Part shown: positions 43,979 through 51,044 of the stretch, piece after piece
Layout of the letters: each line of letters begins with the position of its first letter
Position numbering within the stretch: position 1 is the stretch's first letter
Source of the DNA: Achromobacter sp. MYb9
GTDB lineage: Bacteria; Pseudomonadota; Gammaproteobacteria; Burkholderiales; Burkholderiaceae_B
Assembly (NCBI RefSeq): GCF_002975275.1
Contig: NZ_PCOQ01000015.1
Coordinates: 86,679-150,678, forward strand
DNA: 64,000 bases
Direction: 5' to 3'
Translations under genes and position numbers: made by a program
Notes under the pieces: model-generated
The model's database searches: none
What the model saw: only the letters and a program-made list of their open reading frames with translations
Told to the model about the DNA's origin: nothing

Positions 43979-44941
43979 TCACACCTGGGCAGCTGCCGCC
44001 TGCGCGTCCAACACGGGCGTCAATACCGGCTGGCCGCCGAAATGCGCCGTGGCGTTCTGCAGGAACAACGCCACGGTAGCCGCCACCGCTTCCGGAGAAC
44101 GGCCCGCGCTGTGCGGCGTCAGCACCACATTACCCAGTTGCTTGAGTGCGTCGGGAACGTGTGGTTCGCCATCCACCACATCCAGACCCGCACCCGCGAT
44201 ACGCTTTTCGGCCAGCGCGGCGATCAGCGCGGCGGTATCCACCACGCTGCCACGGGCGATGTTCACCAGATAGCCATCGGGACCCAGCGCGTCCAGCACC
44301 TCGGCGTTCACCAGATGCCGGGTGCCCGCGCCGCCTGGCGTGGCCACCACCAGGAAGTCGGACGCCGCCGCCAGGGCGCGCGGACTGTCGAAATAGGCAT
44401 AGCCGGATTCGGGTCGGGCTCGTCGGTTGTAGTAACCCACGCTCATCCCGAACCCATTCGCGCCGCGCTTGGCGATTTCAAGCCCGATGGTGCCCAGACC
44501 AAGAATGCCCAGGCGCTTTCCCGTGACTTGCGTCCCCATGAAGCCGCTCCAGTGCCCTTGCCGCACCCAGGCATCGGCCTGCGGCAGATGACGGGCGGCG
44601 CCCAGCAGCAGCGCCATCGCGTGGTCGGCCACGGACACGGCGTTGGTGCCCGGACCGTTCGTAACGATGACGCCGCGCGACGCTGCGGCGGCCAAATCGA
44701 TGTTCTCGTAACCAACGCCCAGCGAACAGACCAGTTCAAGCTTGGGCAAGGCGGCCATTTCATCGGCGTGCAAACCGGTTGCGCCGCGCGTCAGCACCAC
44801 GCGGATGTCGTGGCCGTGGTCCTGGATGGCTTGCGCGCGGGCTTGCGCGGTGGGTGCGTAAAGGGTTTGAAAGCCGCGCGCTTGGATCGCGGGCAGGTAA
44901 TCGTGCACGCTGTCGATCAGAATCAATAAGGGAATGGTCAT
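43979..44941 (-). CDS. D-isomer-specific 2-hydroxyacid dehydrogenase
   Basis: 320 residues from the ATG at 44941. NAD-binding fold GILGLGTIGLEIAKRG, and the full catalytic set: Arg in VNIARGSVVDTAAL, Glu in LDVVDGEPHVP, His in VVLTPHSAGRSPE. Closest in style to GhrB/hydroxypyruvate or glyoxylate reductases. Its stop directly follows that of the convergent Usp gene (TGATCA at the junction). A 38-residue extension upstream is readable but lacks a ribosome site. Confidence 0.92.
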   Translation of the reverse strand: MTIPLLILIDSVHDYLPAIQARGFQTLYAPTAQARAQAIQDHGHDIRVVLTRGATGLHADEMAALPKLELVCSLGVGYENIDLAAAASRGVIVTNGPGTNAVSVADHAMALLLGAARHLPQADAWVRQGHWSGFMGTQVTGKRLGILGLGTIGLEIAKRGANGFGMSVGYYNRRARPESGYAYFDSPRALAAASDFLVVATPGGAGTRHLVNAEVLDALGPDGYLVNIARGSVVDTAALIAALAEKRIAGAGLDVVDGEPHVPDALKQLGNVVLTPHSAGRSPEAVAATVALFLQNATAHFGGQPVLTPVLDAQAAAAQV

Positions 44942-45091
44942 TTTGGCGTCGCTGGTTGAGCGGATATCTGCGAAAGGCGGGCAAATCTTACGCCGCGCCC
45001 AGTGCCCAACGCTACCACCCGTCCAACGGGCGACCATTCCCTGCAAAGACGGCCGGCCGGCGCCGCCTGGCGCTCAGCCGGCCGTCAGCTT

Positions 45092-45244
45092 TTATATCCG
45101 CCCCATCAGCAACATCACGATCAGCACGATCACGACAATACCAAGCAGGCCGCTGGGGTAGTAACCCCAGCTCCGGCTGTGCGGCCACGCCGGCACGGCG
45201 CCGATAAGCAGCAGGATCAGAATGATCAGCAAAATGGTCGACAT
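45092..45244 (-). CDS. DUF3309 small membrane protein
   Basis: 50 residues: MSTILLIILILLLIGAVP, then WPHSRSWGYYPSGLLG, then a second hydrophobic helix ending LLMGRI. This is the complete DUF3309 pattern (two TM helices with a WPHSRSWGYGPSG loop). AGGAG lies just upstream. It follows a 53-residue Pro-rich protein gene by 49 bp on the same strand and probably shares its sigma-54 promoter. DUF3309 proteins are of unknown function and are often near stress genes. Confidence 0.85.
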   Translation of the reverse strand: MSTILLIILILLLIGAVPAWPHSRSWGYYPSGLLGIVVIVLIVMLLMGRI

Positions 45245-45293
45245 GATGACTCCTCGTCGTTATTGATTCGATTTTTCCGGCGATACGCGGGCG

Positions 45294-45455
45294 TCAGCGT
45301 TTCGGGGGATCTATTTCTTTGACTGGCGGCGACAACGGCGGCAGATCCACTTCGGGTTCGTCGGTGTCGGGTTCCACCGGCAGGTCCCCCGGCGGCGACC
45401 CGGGCGGAATCGGGTCGGGCTTGGGCGGCACGTGTAGCTGCAGTGTGGCTTGCAT
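45294..45455 (-). CDS. small Pro/Asp-rich protein
   Basis: 53 residues, ATG at 45455 preceded by AAGGAGAG. Sequence is dominated by Pro, Asp, Glu and Gly (HVPPKPDPIPPGSPPGDLP, then TDEPEVDLPPLSPP), with no signal or TM segment, so probably disordered and cytosolic. The strong ribosome site and a sigma-54 element 90 bp upstream argue that it is a real gene, first in an operon with DUF3309. Confidence 0.7.
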   Translation of the reverse strand: MQATLQLHVPPKPDPIPPGSPPGDLPVEPDTDEPEVDLPPLSPPVKEIDPPKR

Positions 45456-45544
45456 GGCACTCTCCTTGACGGATCATTGCCGGAACGGGGAATAGCCCCG
45501 GCCACAATGATCGTTTCGCTGATGTTGTTGCTGCCGACGGCCTC

Positions 45545-45560
45545 AGCAAGCGCCGTGCCC
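45545..45560 (-). promoter_or_regulatory. sigma-54 promoter for the Pro-rich / DUF3309 operon
   Basis: On the reverse strand GGGCACG-GCGC-TTGCT, one mismatch to consensus and exact spacing. It lies 90 bp before the ATG at 45455 and is divergent from the promoter at 45593-45608. Confidence 0.75.
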
Positions 45561-45592
45561 GAGCGGCGGCCGGGCAGTCCGCAAGCGGCGGC

Positions 45593-45608
45593 AGGCACGC
45601 CGCTTGCT
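45593..45608 (+). promoter_or_regulatory. sigma-54 promoter for topoisomerase IB
   Basis: AGGCACG-CCGC-TTGCT, one mismatch to consensus, GG-GC spacing 10 nt, 29 bp before the ATG at 45638. It is embedded in the inverted repeat GCAAGCGGCG / CGCCGCTTGC (45581-45607). Confidence 0.7.
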
Positions 45609-45637
45609 CACCGCCCGCGACGCCGTTGGAGACCCGC

Positions 45638-46699
45638 ATGGATGCCGCCCCCGCCTCGCCGCCCACCCCCGCATCGCTGGTCTACGTGGACGACACGCAG
45701 CCGGGCTATCGGCGGGTCCGCGTGAACGGCAATGCATTCCACTATCTGGATACGCGCGGCAAACGCATCACCGACGCTGCGGAAATCGCCCGCATCCACG
45801 CGCTGGTGATCCCGCCGGCATATGAAAACGTCTGGATCTGCCCCCTGGCGGAAGGACACCTGCAGGCCACCGGCCGCGATGCCCGCGGCCGCAAGCAATA
45901 TCGCTATCACCCCGACTGGGCCGCATTACGCGACGCGGACAAATATCAGAATCTGCTGGCGTTCGGCCAGGCCCTGCCCCGTATCCGCCGGCAGGTAGCC
46001 CGGGACATGCGGGTGGCCGGACTGGCCCAGGACAAAGTGATCGCCACGTTGGTGCGCCTTCTTGAGACGACGTTGATCCGCATCGGCGCGCGCGAGTACG
46101 CGCGGTCGAATAAGTCGTATGGCCTGACGACGCTGAAAAGGCGGCATGCGACGGTGACGGGAGGAGGCTTCCGCTTCCGTTTCCAGGGCAAGAGCGGCGT
46201 GCCCCACGACGTCACGGTGAAAGACCGCCGCGTTGCCCGCATTATCAAGCGCTGCCTGGAGATTCCGGGCCAGCAGTTGTTCCAGTACCTTGATGAGGAC
46301 GGCGGCAAGCATCCCGTGGATTCCGGCGCGGTCAACGCGTACCTGCGCGCCGCCGGCGGGGGCGATTTCACCGCCAAACACTACCGCACCTGGGCGGGCT
46401 CGGTGCTGGCGTACGCCGCGCTGCAAGCGCGCCCTTTCGAGAACGAAACACAAGCCAGGCAGGCCGTCGTGGACGTGATCAAGCAGGTCTCGCGACGCTT
46501 GGCCAACACGCCTGCCGTGTGCCGCGCCTGCTATGTGCACCCGGCCGTGCTGGACGCTTATCTGGCCGGCGCCCTGCCGCCAAAGGTCCGGGCCCCGGAT
46601 GCGCCGCGAGGCCTGCACGCGGACGAACGCCGCCTGCTGGCCTTCTTGCGCGCGCAGCCGGGCGCCGACAATGGGCACGTTGGCCGCAAGGGGTCATAA
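45638..46699 (+). CDS. type IB DNA topoisomerase
   Basis: 353 residues from the ATG at 45638 behind TTGGAGACC. The short bacterial/poxvirus form. N-terminal domain to about 85; catalytic domain with IRIGAREYARSNKSYGLTTL and FRFRFQGKSG (first catalytic Arg/Lys region), HYRTWAGSVLAY (His-x-Arg-Thr-Trp) and the nucleophile Tyr in VCRACYVHP. All key residues appear present, so it should relax supercoils by nicking and rotation. Such enzymes often lie in stress-gene clusters. It is under a sigma-54 element divergent from the Pro-rich/DUF3309 operon. Confidence 0.93.
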   Translation: MDAAPASPPTPASLVYVDDTQPGYRRVRVNGNAFHYLDTRGKRITDAAEIARIHALVIPPAYENVWICPLAEGHLQATGRDARGRKQYRYHPDWAALRDADKYQNLLAFGQALPRIRRQVARDMRVAGLAQDKVIATLVRLLETTLIRIGAREYARSNKSYGLTTLKRRHATVTGGGFRFRFQGKSGVPHDVTVKDRRVARIIKRCLEIPGQQLFQYLDEDGGKHPVDSGAVNAYLRAAGGGDFTAKHYRTWAGSVLAYAALQARPFENETQARQAVVDVIKQVSRRLANTPAVCRACYVHPAVLDAYLAGALPPKVRAPDAPRGLHADERRLLAFLRAQPGADNGHVGRKGS

Positions 46700-46957
46700 A
46701 ATGGATGAGCGGGCGTTCTTCGCGCGCGGCTGCGGCGCGGCGCCGTCGGCCCAGTTCGATTCCGTCTGGTTGTCGACAACCGCGCGTTTGTCGCGCGCGG
46801 CTTCGTCCGGCGTCGACTCGTCTGGTTTCACCGGTTGTTTCGGCACATCGACGGGGCCACGCGGCGGCAGTATCTTAGCGTTGTTCTGCGCACCGGTTTG
46901 CGCGGACTTGTCTGCCTGGCCAGACGCGGCGGCGGTCGATCGGGAGCGGGTTTTCAT
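46694..46957 (-). CDS. small hydrophilic protein of unknown function
   Basis: 87 residues from the ATG at 46957 with AGGAGA upstream; longer readings lack a ribosome site. Polar throughout: basic start MKTRSRSTAAASGQADKSAQ, central ILPPRGPVDVPKQPVKPDE, acidic/Asn-rich tail. Looks disordered and cytosolic. Its stop lies inside the end of the convergent topoisomerase gene. A degenerate sigma-54 element (11-nt spacing) lies 77 bp upstream. Confidence 0.65.
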   Translation of the reverse strand: MKTRSRSTAAASGQADKSAQTGAQNNAKILPPRGPVDVPKQPVKPDESTPDEAARDKRAVVDNQTESNWADGAAPQPRAKNARSSIL

Positions 46958-47033
46958 GGGTATCTCCTGCCAAGTTCCGAAATTCCATCCTACGGCCGTC
47001 CATCGGGATAAAGCACTGTCAGTACCTTCAAAT

Positions 47034-47050
47034 TGCAAGCGGATGTGCCC
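47034..47050 (-). promoter_or_regulatory. degenerate sigma-54-like element
   Basis: On the reverse strand GGGCACATCCGCTTGCA is the same element as the neighbouring promoters with one extra base, so GG and GC are 11 nt apart, not 10. It may be weak or inactive. It points towards the gene starting at 46957. Confidence 0.3.
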
Positions 47051-47104
47051 GGCCCGGCCGGGCATGCCTTCGCTGACCGCCACGGGAACTCACAAGGAGA
47101 TGCA

Positions 47105-47437
47105 ATGCGAGACCCAAACTTCGAGCAATGTGTGCAAGCCTGCTATGAATGCGCGGTGGCTTGCGACCAATGCGCCGCGGCCAGCCTGGACATCAACGCG
47201 GCCCGGATGAAGCGCTGCATCAGCCTGGCCACCGATTGCGCCAGCGTGTGCCGTCTCTGCGCCGCCATGCTCGCGCGCAACGGCGAATTTTCTACCGCGC
47301 TATGTACTTTGTGCGCGCTGATTTGCGATGCCTGCGCCCGCGCATGCACGCCGCACCAGGACATGGAGCATTGCCAGGTCTGCGCCGGCGCTTGCCTCGC
47401 CTGCACCCTGGCCTGCCAGGACATGCTCGAGGCCTAG
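47105..47437 (+). CDS. cytosolic Cys-rich four-helix-bundle copper-binding protein (Csp-like)
   Basis: 110 residues with 19 cysteines arranged mostly as CxxxC and CxxC steps along four helices (CVQACYECAVACDQC, CISLATDCASVCRLC, CTLCALICDACARAC, CQVCAGACLACTLAC). This is the pattern of Csp3-type copper storage proteins and of the DUF326 family. No signal peptide, so cytosolic. AAGGAGATGC lies before the ATG. Csp proteins bind many Cu(I) ions in the bundle core. It sits among stress genes, not in a copper operon. Confidence 0.88.
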   Translation: MRDPNFEQCVQACYECAVACDQCAAASLDINAARMKRCISLATDCASVCRLCAAMLARNGEFSTALCTLCALICDACARACTPHQDMEHCQVCAGACLACTLACQDMLEA

Positions 47438-47513
47438 CGCCCCGACACGCCGCGCAGCCGCACGGGCCGGTCTGCGATGGTTGAAATCCCGCCCGACTGC
47501 CAGGAGCTTTCAG

Positions 47514-47855
47514 ATGGCCTCTACGAACACCCCTCTGCCTTCCGACTTTCCCGAGAACGGCCCGGACAATCGTGGGTCGCGCAGACGCGCGCGCCATCCG
47601 GAAAGCTGGATCGATGACATCGAGGCAACATTGCGCGACGCCGACCCCTCGGACCTGGACGCGCTGAAAGCCCGCTTGTCGGAGCAGTTGACGGCCACGC
47701 GGCGCAGCCTGCGCGATGCCTCCGACAATGCCAGCGACCTGATGCGCGAAACCCTGGACTGCACCGAGGAATACATTCACGCGCGGCCGTGGCAGGCCAT
47801 CGGCCTCGTGGCCGGCGCGGCCTTTCTTTTTGGCGTCGTCGTGGGCCGCCAGTAA
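47514..47855 (+). CDS. ElaB/YqjD-type (DUF883) ribosome-associated membrane protein
   Basis: 113 residues, ATG behind CCAGGAGC. An amphipathic, charged central helix (about 40-90: ATLRDADPSDLDALKARLSEQL) is followed by a C-terminal membrane anchor RPWQAIGLVAGAAFLFGVVVGRQ, which is the DUF883 signature. E. coli ElaB/YqjD/YgaM tether stationary-phase ribosomes to the inner membrane and are RpoS-controlled. Separated by 76 bp from the Csp-like gene, possibly in the same unit. No sigma-54 site of its own was found. Confidence 0.88.
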   Translation: MASTNTPLPSDFPENGPDNRGSRRRARHPESWIDDIEATLRDADPSDLDALKARLSEQLTATRRSLRDASDNASDLMRETLDCTEEYIHARPWQAIGLVAGAAFLFGVVVGRQ

Positions 47856-47874
47856 TCGCGCCAGTCTGGCACCG

Positions 47875-47900
47875 GCCGGGCCTCAGCCCGGCTTTTTTTT
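47875..47900 (+). terminator. rho-independent terminator
   Basis: GCCGGGC-CTCA-GCCCGGC followed by eight T residues, 20 bp after the stop of the DUF883 gene. A textbook intrinsic terminator; it isolates the SDR gene's own promoter. Confidence 0.92.
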
Positions 47901-47954
47901 GCACATTTTCGTTCGCGTCGGCGTCAACCGCCTACGTGGTTCTTGCCATCGCCG

Positions 47955-47970
47955 GGAACAACATTTGCGT
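47955..47970 (+). promoter_or_regulatory. sigma-54-like promoter for the SDR gene
   Basis: GGGAACA-ACAT-TTGCG keeps GG-N10-GC and TTGC but departs from consensus in four of the remaining positions. It lies 47 bp before the ATG at 48017, directly after the terminator at 47900. Confidence 0.5.
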
Positions 47971-48016
47971 GCCGTGGGCGTAGTGCGCCTTTCGCGCCTG
48001 ACCCAAGGAGCCTTCG

Positions 48017-48904
48017 ATGAGCAAGCCCCAGAACGCCGGTACCGGCGACCGTCCCCATCCCACGCCCCCCATGCCGGACCAGCATCTTGAGAAGCCTGGC
48101 AACGAAGCCGACATGGAGCTCAAGCCGCAATACCAGGCCCCCGGCTATCGGGGCAGCGCCAAGCTGCAAGACATGGCCGCCATCGTCACCGGCGGGGACT
48201 CCGGCATTGGGCGCGCCGTCAGTGTGCTTTTCGCCCGCGAAGGCGCCGATGTCGCCGTCGTGTATTTGAACGAGCATGAAGACGCCGAGGCCACCCAGCG
48301 TGCGGTGGAAGCCGAAGGCCGTCGCTGCCTGCTGATCGCCGGAGACGTGCGCGAAGCCGCGTTCTGCGAGGACGCCGTGGCCCAGACGGTAAAAGCCTTC
48401 GGCAAACTGGACGTGCTGGTGAACAACGCGGCGTATCAGCAGCACACCGAAGCGTTGACCGAGATCAGCGACGAAAAGTGGGATAAGACGCTGCGCACCA
48501 ACATCACCGCCTACTTCTACATGGCCCGGGCTGCCCTGCCGCATCTGAAGGCAGGGGCGTCCATCATCAATACCGGCTCGGTGACCGGCCTGCGGGGTAG
48601 CGCCAAATTGCTGGACTACTCCTCCACCAAGGGCGCCATACACGCCTTCACCCGCTCGCTGGCCGGAAATCTGGCAAGCCAGGGCATCCGCGTGAACGCC
48701 GTGGCGCCCGGCCCTGTCTGGACGCCGCTGAATCCCGCGGATCAAAGTCCGGAAGCGATCAAGGAATTTGGCAAGCAGACCGACCTGGGACGGCCGGCGC
48801 AACCGGAAGAGATCTCGCCTGCCTACGTTTTTCTGGCGTCCCCGGCCTGCGCCAGCTACATCACGGGGATTGTGTTGCCCATCACGGGCAGCGCCGGCGA
48901 TTGA
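48017..48904 (+). CDS. SDR-family oxidoreductase (YghA-like)
   Basis: 295 residues, ATG behind AAGGAG. A 50-residue polar N-terminal extension (PTPPMPDQHLEKPGNEADM) typical of the YghA/general-stress SDR group precedes the fold: VTGGDSGIGRAVS (TGxxxGIG), LVNNAAYQ, and the catalytic YSSTK. Substrate unknown; homologues are called glucose/ribitol dehydrogenase or stress proteins. The promoter-terminator arrangement makes it a single-gene unit. Confidence 0.92.
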   Translation: MSKPQNAGTGDRPHPTPPMPDQHLEKPGNEADMELKPQYQAPGYRGSAKLQDMAAIVTGGDSGIGRAVSVLFAREGADVAVVYLNEHEDAEATQRAVEAEGRRCLLIAGDVREAAFCEDAVAQTVKAFGKLDVLVNNAAYQQHTEALTEISDEKWDKTLRTNITAYFYMARAALPHLKAGASIINTGSVTGLRGSAKLLDYSSTKGAIHAFTRSLAGNLASQGIRVNAVAPGPVWTPLNPADQSPEAIKEFGKQTDLGRPAQPEEISPAYVFLASPACASYITGIVLPITGSAGD

Positions 48905-48908
48905 TCCT

Positions 48909-49499
48909 TTAAACGTTGGAGGTGGGCGCTTCCACCCGCTCGGGCGGCGTCAAGGGGTCGAAGTCCTGCCATTTGCCGTTCTGCCATCGACCCTGCGCCC
49001 GTTCGATGTCGCGCCCACCCGTTTCGCGCAGTACCTGGCGGGCAAGCGCCTCCTTGCCCACCGGGACATGCAGCGCCAGCATCACGCCGGCCGCCCGCAC
49101 GGCCGGATGCTCTTCTTCGTCGCCGGGGGTGGCGCGGACTTTGCGTTTGTCCCGGCCCACGATCCATAGCGCGCCGGCCAGTGCGCCCAGGTATGCCCCC
49201 ACGCCGGCGGCCGCGATGACAATCAGAATCGGCGCCGCCATTCGCGCTGCGATGAAGCCGCCCAACAGCGCGAACAGCAGGCCCAGGGCCGACGCGCCCG
49301 CCACGGCGCCCAGATGCCCGCCCTTGGCGTCGGGGTCCGCCACGCGGTCGCCCCCTAATGGATATCGCGCATGCCCGCCCGCTGTGTTGATGTAGAAGGT
49401 GTGCACGTCGTCTTCAGTGAAACCTTCTGTTAAGAGTTTCTGCACGGCCACGGTGGCCTGGTCGAATGTCTGGAAGCGTGCGGCGACAATCAAAGACAT
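48909..49499 (-). CDS. general-stress (YflT/17M-like) membrane protein
   Basis: 196 residues from the ATG at 49499 behind GGGAGATC. N-terminal domain MSLIVAARFQTFDQATVAVQKLL..GFTEDDVHTFYIN has a ferredoxin-like, ACT-style fold seen in YflT-type stress proteins. Two Ala/Gly-rich membrane helices follow (about 63-130; GAVAGASALGLLFALLGG, VIAAAGVGAYLGALAG). A C-terminal domain repeats the N-terminal style (LALHVPVGKEALARQVLRETGG). Convergent with the SDR gene. Its sigma-54 promoter overlaps the divergent one of the next gene's region. Confidence 0.75.
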   Translation of the reverse strand: MSLIVAARFQTFDQATVAVQKLLTEGFTEDDVHTFYINTAGGHARYPLGGDRVADPDAKGGHLGAVAGASALGLLFALLGGFIAARMAAPILIVIAAAGVGAYLGALAGALWIVGRDKRKVRATPGDEEEHPAVRAAGVMLALHVPVGKEALARQVLRETGGRDIERAQGRWQNGKWQDFDPLTPPERVEAPTSNV

Positions 49500-49531
49500 G
49501 ACGATCTCCCGGAAGGATGTGTACCGGGCGC

Positions 49532-49547
49532 AGCAACTTGCATGCCC
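49532..49547 (-). promoter_or_regulatory. sigma-54 promoter for the general-stress membrane protein
   Basis: On the reverse strand GGGCATG-CAAG-TTGCT: perfect -12, 10-nt GG-GC spacing, two mismatches in the -24 block. It is 32 bp before the ATG at 49499 and 9 bp from the divergent element at 49557. Confidence 0.65.
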
Positions 49548-49556
49548 ATCCGAAGA

Positions 49557-49572
49557 TGGCACGGCGCTTGCT
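49557..49572 (+). promoter_or_regulatory. sigma-54 promoter, perfect consensus, for the acidic protein / DUF378 pair
   Basis: TGGCACG-GCGC-TTGCT matches TGGCACG-N4-TTGCT at every defined position. It lies 58 bp before the ATG at 49631. Confidence 0.85.
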
Positions 49573-49630
49573 GTCGGGCCGTGCGCAAGTCACGCTTGCC
49601 CTGCCCTTCGACCCTTGCCCGGAGACCGCC

Positions 49631-49900
49631 ATGCCCCGCCCTCCTGCCCCCGATTTTCCCGATTTGGACGACACCGGCCGCCCCGATCTGGGACCCAGCG
49701 ATTCCTCCGACTCGGCCAGCGACCTGCCCCCCGGCATGGCGCATTCCGACAGCGATTCCCAGGCGACGGGGGAGCGTGAAAGCGTTGAACCCGACTCGCG
49801 CGACGACGACGGCAGCGATATCGCGCCGGACCGTGTGACGGGCGGCGATGAAGCCGGCCTGTCCCATTCAGCCCCGAATCCGGAGCGCAATGGTGGGTGA
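49631..49900 (+). CDS. small acidic disordered protein
   Basis: 89 residues, ATG behind GGAGACC. Very rich in Asp, Ser, Pro, Glu and Gly (DFPDLDDTGRPDLGPSDSSD, ESVEPDSRDDDGSD), no signal or TM segment, almost no aliphatic residues. Probably a soluble hydrophilin-like protein. Its stop overlaps the start region of the DUF378 gene by 11 bp, so the two are translationally coupled. No family recognised. Confidence 0.7.
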   Translation: MPRPPAPDFPDLDDTGRPDLGPSDSSDSASDLPPGMAHSDSDSQATGERESVEPDSRDDDGSDIAPDRVTGGDEAGLSHSAPNPERNGG

Positions 49901-50261
49901 GCCCCTGCCTTCGCCATTGCCCCCGTCGTCCTTGCACCCTGCGGCGCTTGGCCCCGCGTCGGCGGCGCATGAGGACGCCAATAGCCTGCCCCTCGATAAT
50001 GGAGTTTTTTCCATTGCTGAAGCAGAAACTGCCGCAGGGGCCGAACCGCGCGAGCGCGAGCTGTCCTGGCTGGATTGGGTGGCGCTGATTGCCGTGGTGG
50101 CGGGTGGCCTGAACTGCGGGTTGATCGCCGCCGTCAACCTGGACGTATTCGCGAAAATCTTGCCGTACGCGGGGGCAACCCGCGCCGTCCAAGGGCTGAT
50201 CGGGCTGGCCGCGCTGCATTGCGTCGTGCTGCTGTTCAAATGGGGCGACGGCGCCGACTAG
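49890..50261 (+). CDS. DUF378 membrane protein
   Basis: 123 residues from the ATG at 49890 with GGAGCG just upstream. The C-terminal 75 residues are DUF378: SWLDWVALIAVVAGGLNCG (first TM), NLDVFAKILPYAGATRAVQGLIGLAALHCVVLLF (second TM). The usual DUF378 protein is about 70-80 residues; this one has an extra 45-residue Pro/Ala/Ser-rich N-terminal extension. Function unknown. Co-transcribed with the acidic protein from the perfect sigma-54 promoter. Confidence 0.8.
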   Translation: MVGEPLPSPLPPSSLHPAALGPASAAHEDANSLPLDNGVFSIAEAETAAGAEPRERELSWLDWVALIAVVAGGLNCGLIAAVNLDVFAKILPYAGATRAVQGLIGLAALHCVVLLFKWGDGAD

Positions 50262-50274
50262 GGCGCCAACCGCC

Positions 50275-50493
50275 CTATTTTCCGTCGGGACGCTTACCGG
50301 GGTACTGCCCGCCTTCTTCAAACTCCGGTCCCTTGGTGTTGGGCTTTTTGTCCGCTGGCCGTTTCGCTGCCGGCGGCTTCTTGCCGAAGCCGGGCTGGTC
50401 CGCACCGAACTGGCCACTGCGACGAGCGGCGTCGGCTTCGTCATTCGGGGTGTTCGCCTCGGGCTTGGCCTTCTCTTTCGCGGGTTGCTTCAT
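50275..50493 (-). CDS. small Lys/Pro-rich basic protein
   Basis: 72 residues from the ATG at 50493 with GGAGAGCAAG directly before it. Lys, Pro, Ala and Gly dominate (MKQPAKEKAKPEANTPNDE, KKPPAAKRPADKKPNTKG), giving a histone-H1-like or hydrophilin-like disordered chain. No signal peptide. Possibly binds nucleic acid, but that is only suggested by charge. It has its own sigma-54 element in the palindrome at 50531-50571. Confidence 0.7.
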   Translation of the reverse strand: MKQPAKEKAKPEANTPNDEADAARRSGQFGADQPGFGKKPPAAKRPADKKPNTKGPEFEEGGQYPGKRPDGK

Positions 50494-50529
50494 CTTGCTC
50501 TCCGTATAGCCTATTGGAACTGCCTGCCG

Positions 50530-50545
50530 CGCAAGCGGCGTTCCC
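50530..50545 (-). promoter_or_regulatory. sigma-54 promoter for the Lys/Pro-rich protein
   Basis: On the reverse strand GGGAACG-CCGC-TTGCG, GG-GC spacing 10 nt, 37 bp before the ATG at 50493. It forms one arm of a perfect 15-bp inverted repeat. Confidence 0.65.
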
Positions 50546-50556
50546 GAGCGCGCGCC

Positions 50557-50572
50557 GGGAACGCCGCTTGCT
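50557..50572 (+). promoter_or_regulatory. sigma-54 promoter for the periplasmic Lys/Ala-rich protein
   Basis: GGGAACG-CCGC-TTGCT, two mismatches to consensus, exact spacing, 55 bp before the ATG at 50628. It is the other arm of the 15-bp inverted repeat (GCAAGCGGCGTTCCC at 50531-50545, complement at 50557-50571). Confidence 0.7.
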
Positions 50573-50627
50573 TGCTGTGGGGTGCAGGTCCGGTTAACGC
50601 CGGGCCCCTCACCCAAAGGAGTTAGCC

Positions 50628-50996
50628 ATGAATCTGTCCAGAACCGTTTGCCCCGCTATCGCGCTGTGCCTGTCCGCCCTGGCGTTCCAGGCCTCCGCGC
50701 AAACGACCTCCGTGCGCAGCAATGACCAGATCGACAACCAATACAAGATGGACAAAAAGGCATGCGACGGAATGAAGGGCAACCAGAAGGACGTGTGTCA
50801 GCAGCAGGCCGAGGCTGCGCGCGACAAGGCGAAAGCGGATGCCAAGGCGGGCAAGGAAAAGGCCGAAGCGAGCCATGACGCCGCCAAGACGCGCAACGAT
50901 GCCGACTACAAGGTGGGCAAGGAAAAATGCGACGCTATGTCGGGTAACGCCAAGGACGCCTGCATGGCCGAGCTGAAAACGCGCCACGGCAAATAA
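50628..50996 (+). CDS. periplasmic Lys/Ala-rich protein with two Cys repeats
   Basis: 122 residues, ATG behind AAAGGAG. The signal peptide is cleaved after ASAQ (about residue 24). The mature chain has two related units, ACDGMKGNQKDVC and KCDAMSGNAKDAC, each with a CxxxxxxxxxxC pair, joined by a long charged helix rich in Ala, Lys and Glu (AEAARDKAKADAKAGKEKAEA). Probably a disulphide-clamped helical periplasmic protein. Relatives are often labelled TolA-like only because of the Ala/Lys helix. Confidence 0.75.
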   Translation: MNLSRTVCPAIALCLSALAFQASAQTTSVRSNDQIDNQYKMDKKACDGMKGNQKDVCQQQAEAARDKAKADAKAGKEKAEASHDAAKTRNDADYKVGKEKCDAMSGNAKDACMAELKTRHGK

Positions 50997-51044
50997 GCCG
51001 GCGGCGCGTGGCATCGCCCCGTGCCGCGCTGGCCGGGGCGGCGC

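Noticed and set aside
47438..47513. Own sigma-54 promoter for the DUF883 gene
   Set aside because: No TTGC in the gap; the gene is more likely transcribed with the upstream Csp-like gene.
49557..50572. REP-like dispersed repeat family made of GCAAGCGGCG / CGCCGCTTGC
   Set aside because: The copies are explained by recurrent -24/-12 promoter elements with a similar spacer, in two cases arranged divergently, rather than by a mobile palindromic element.
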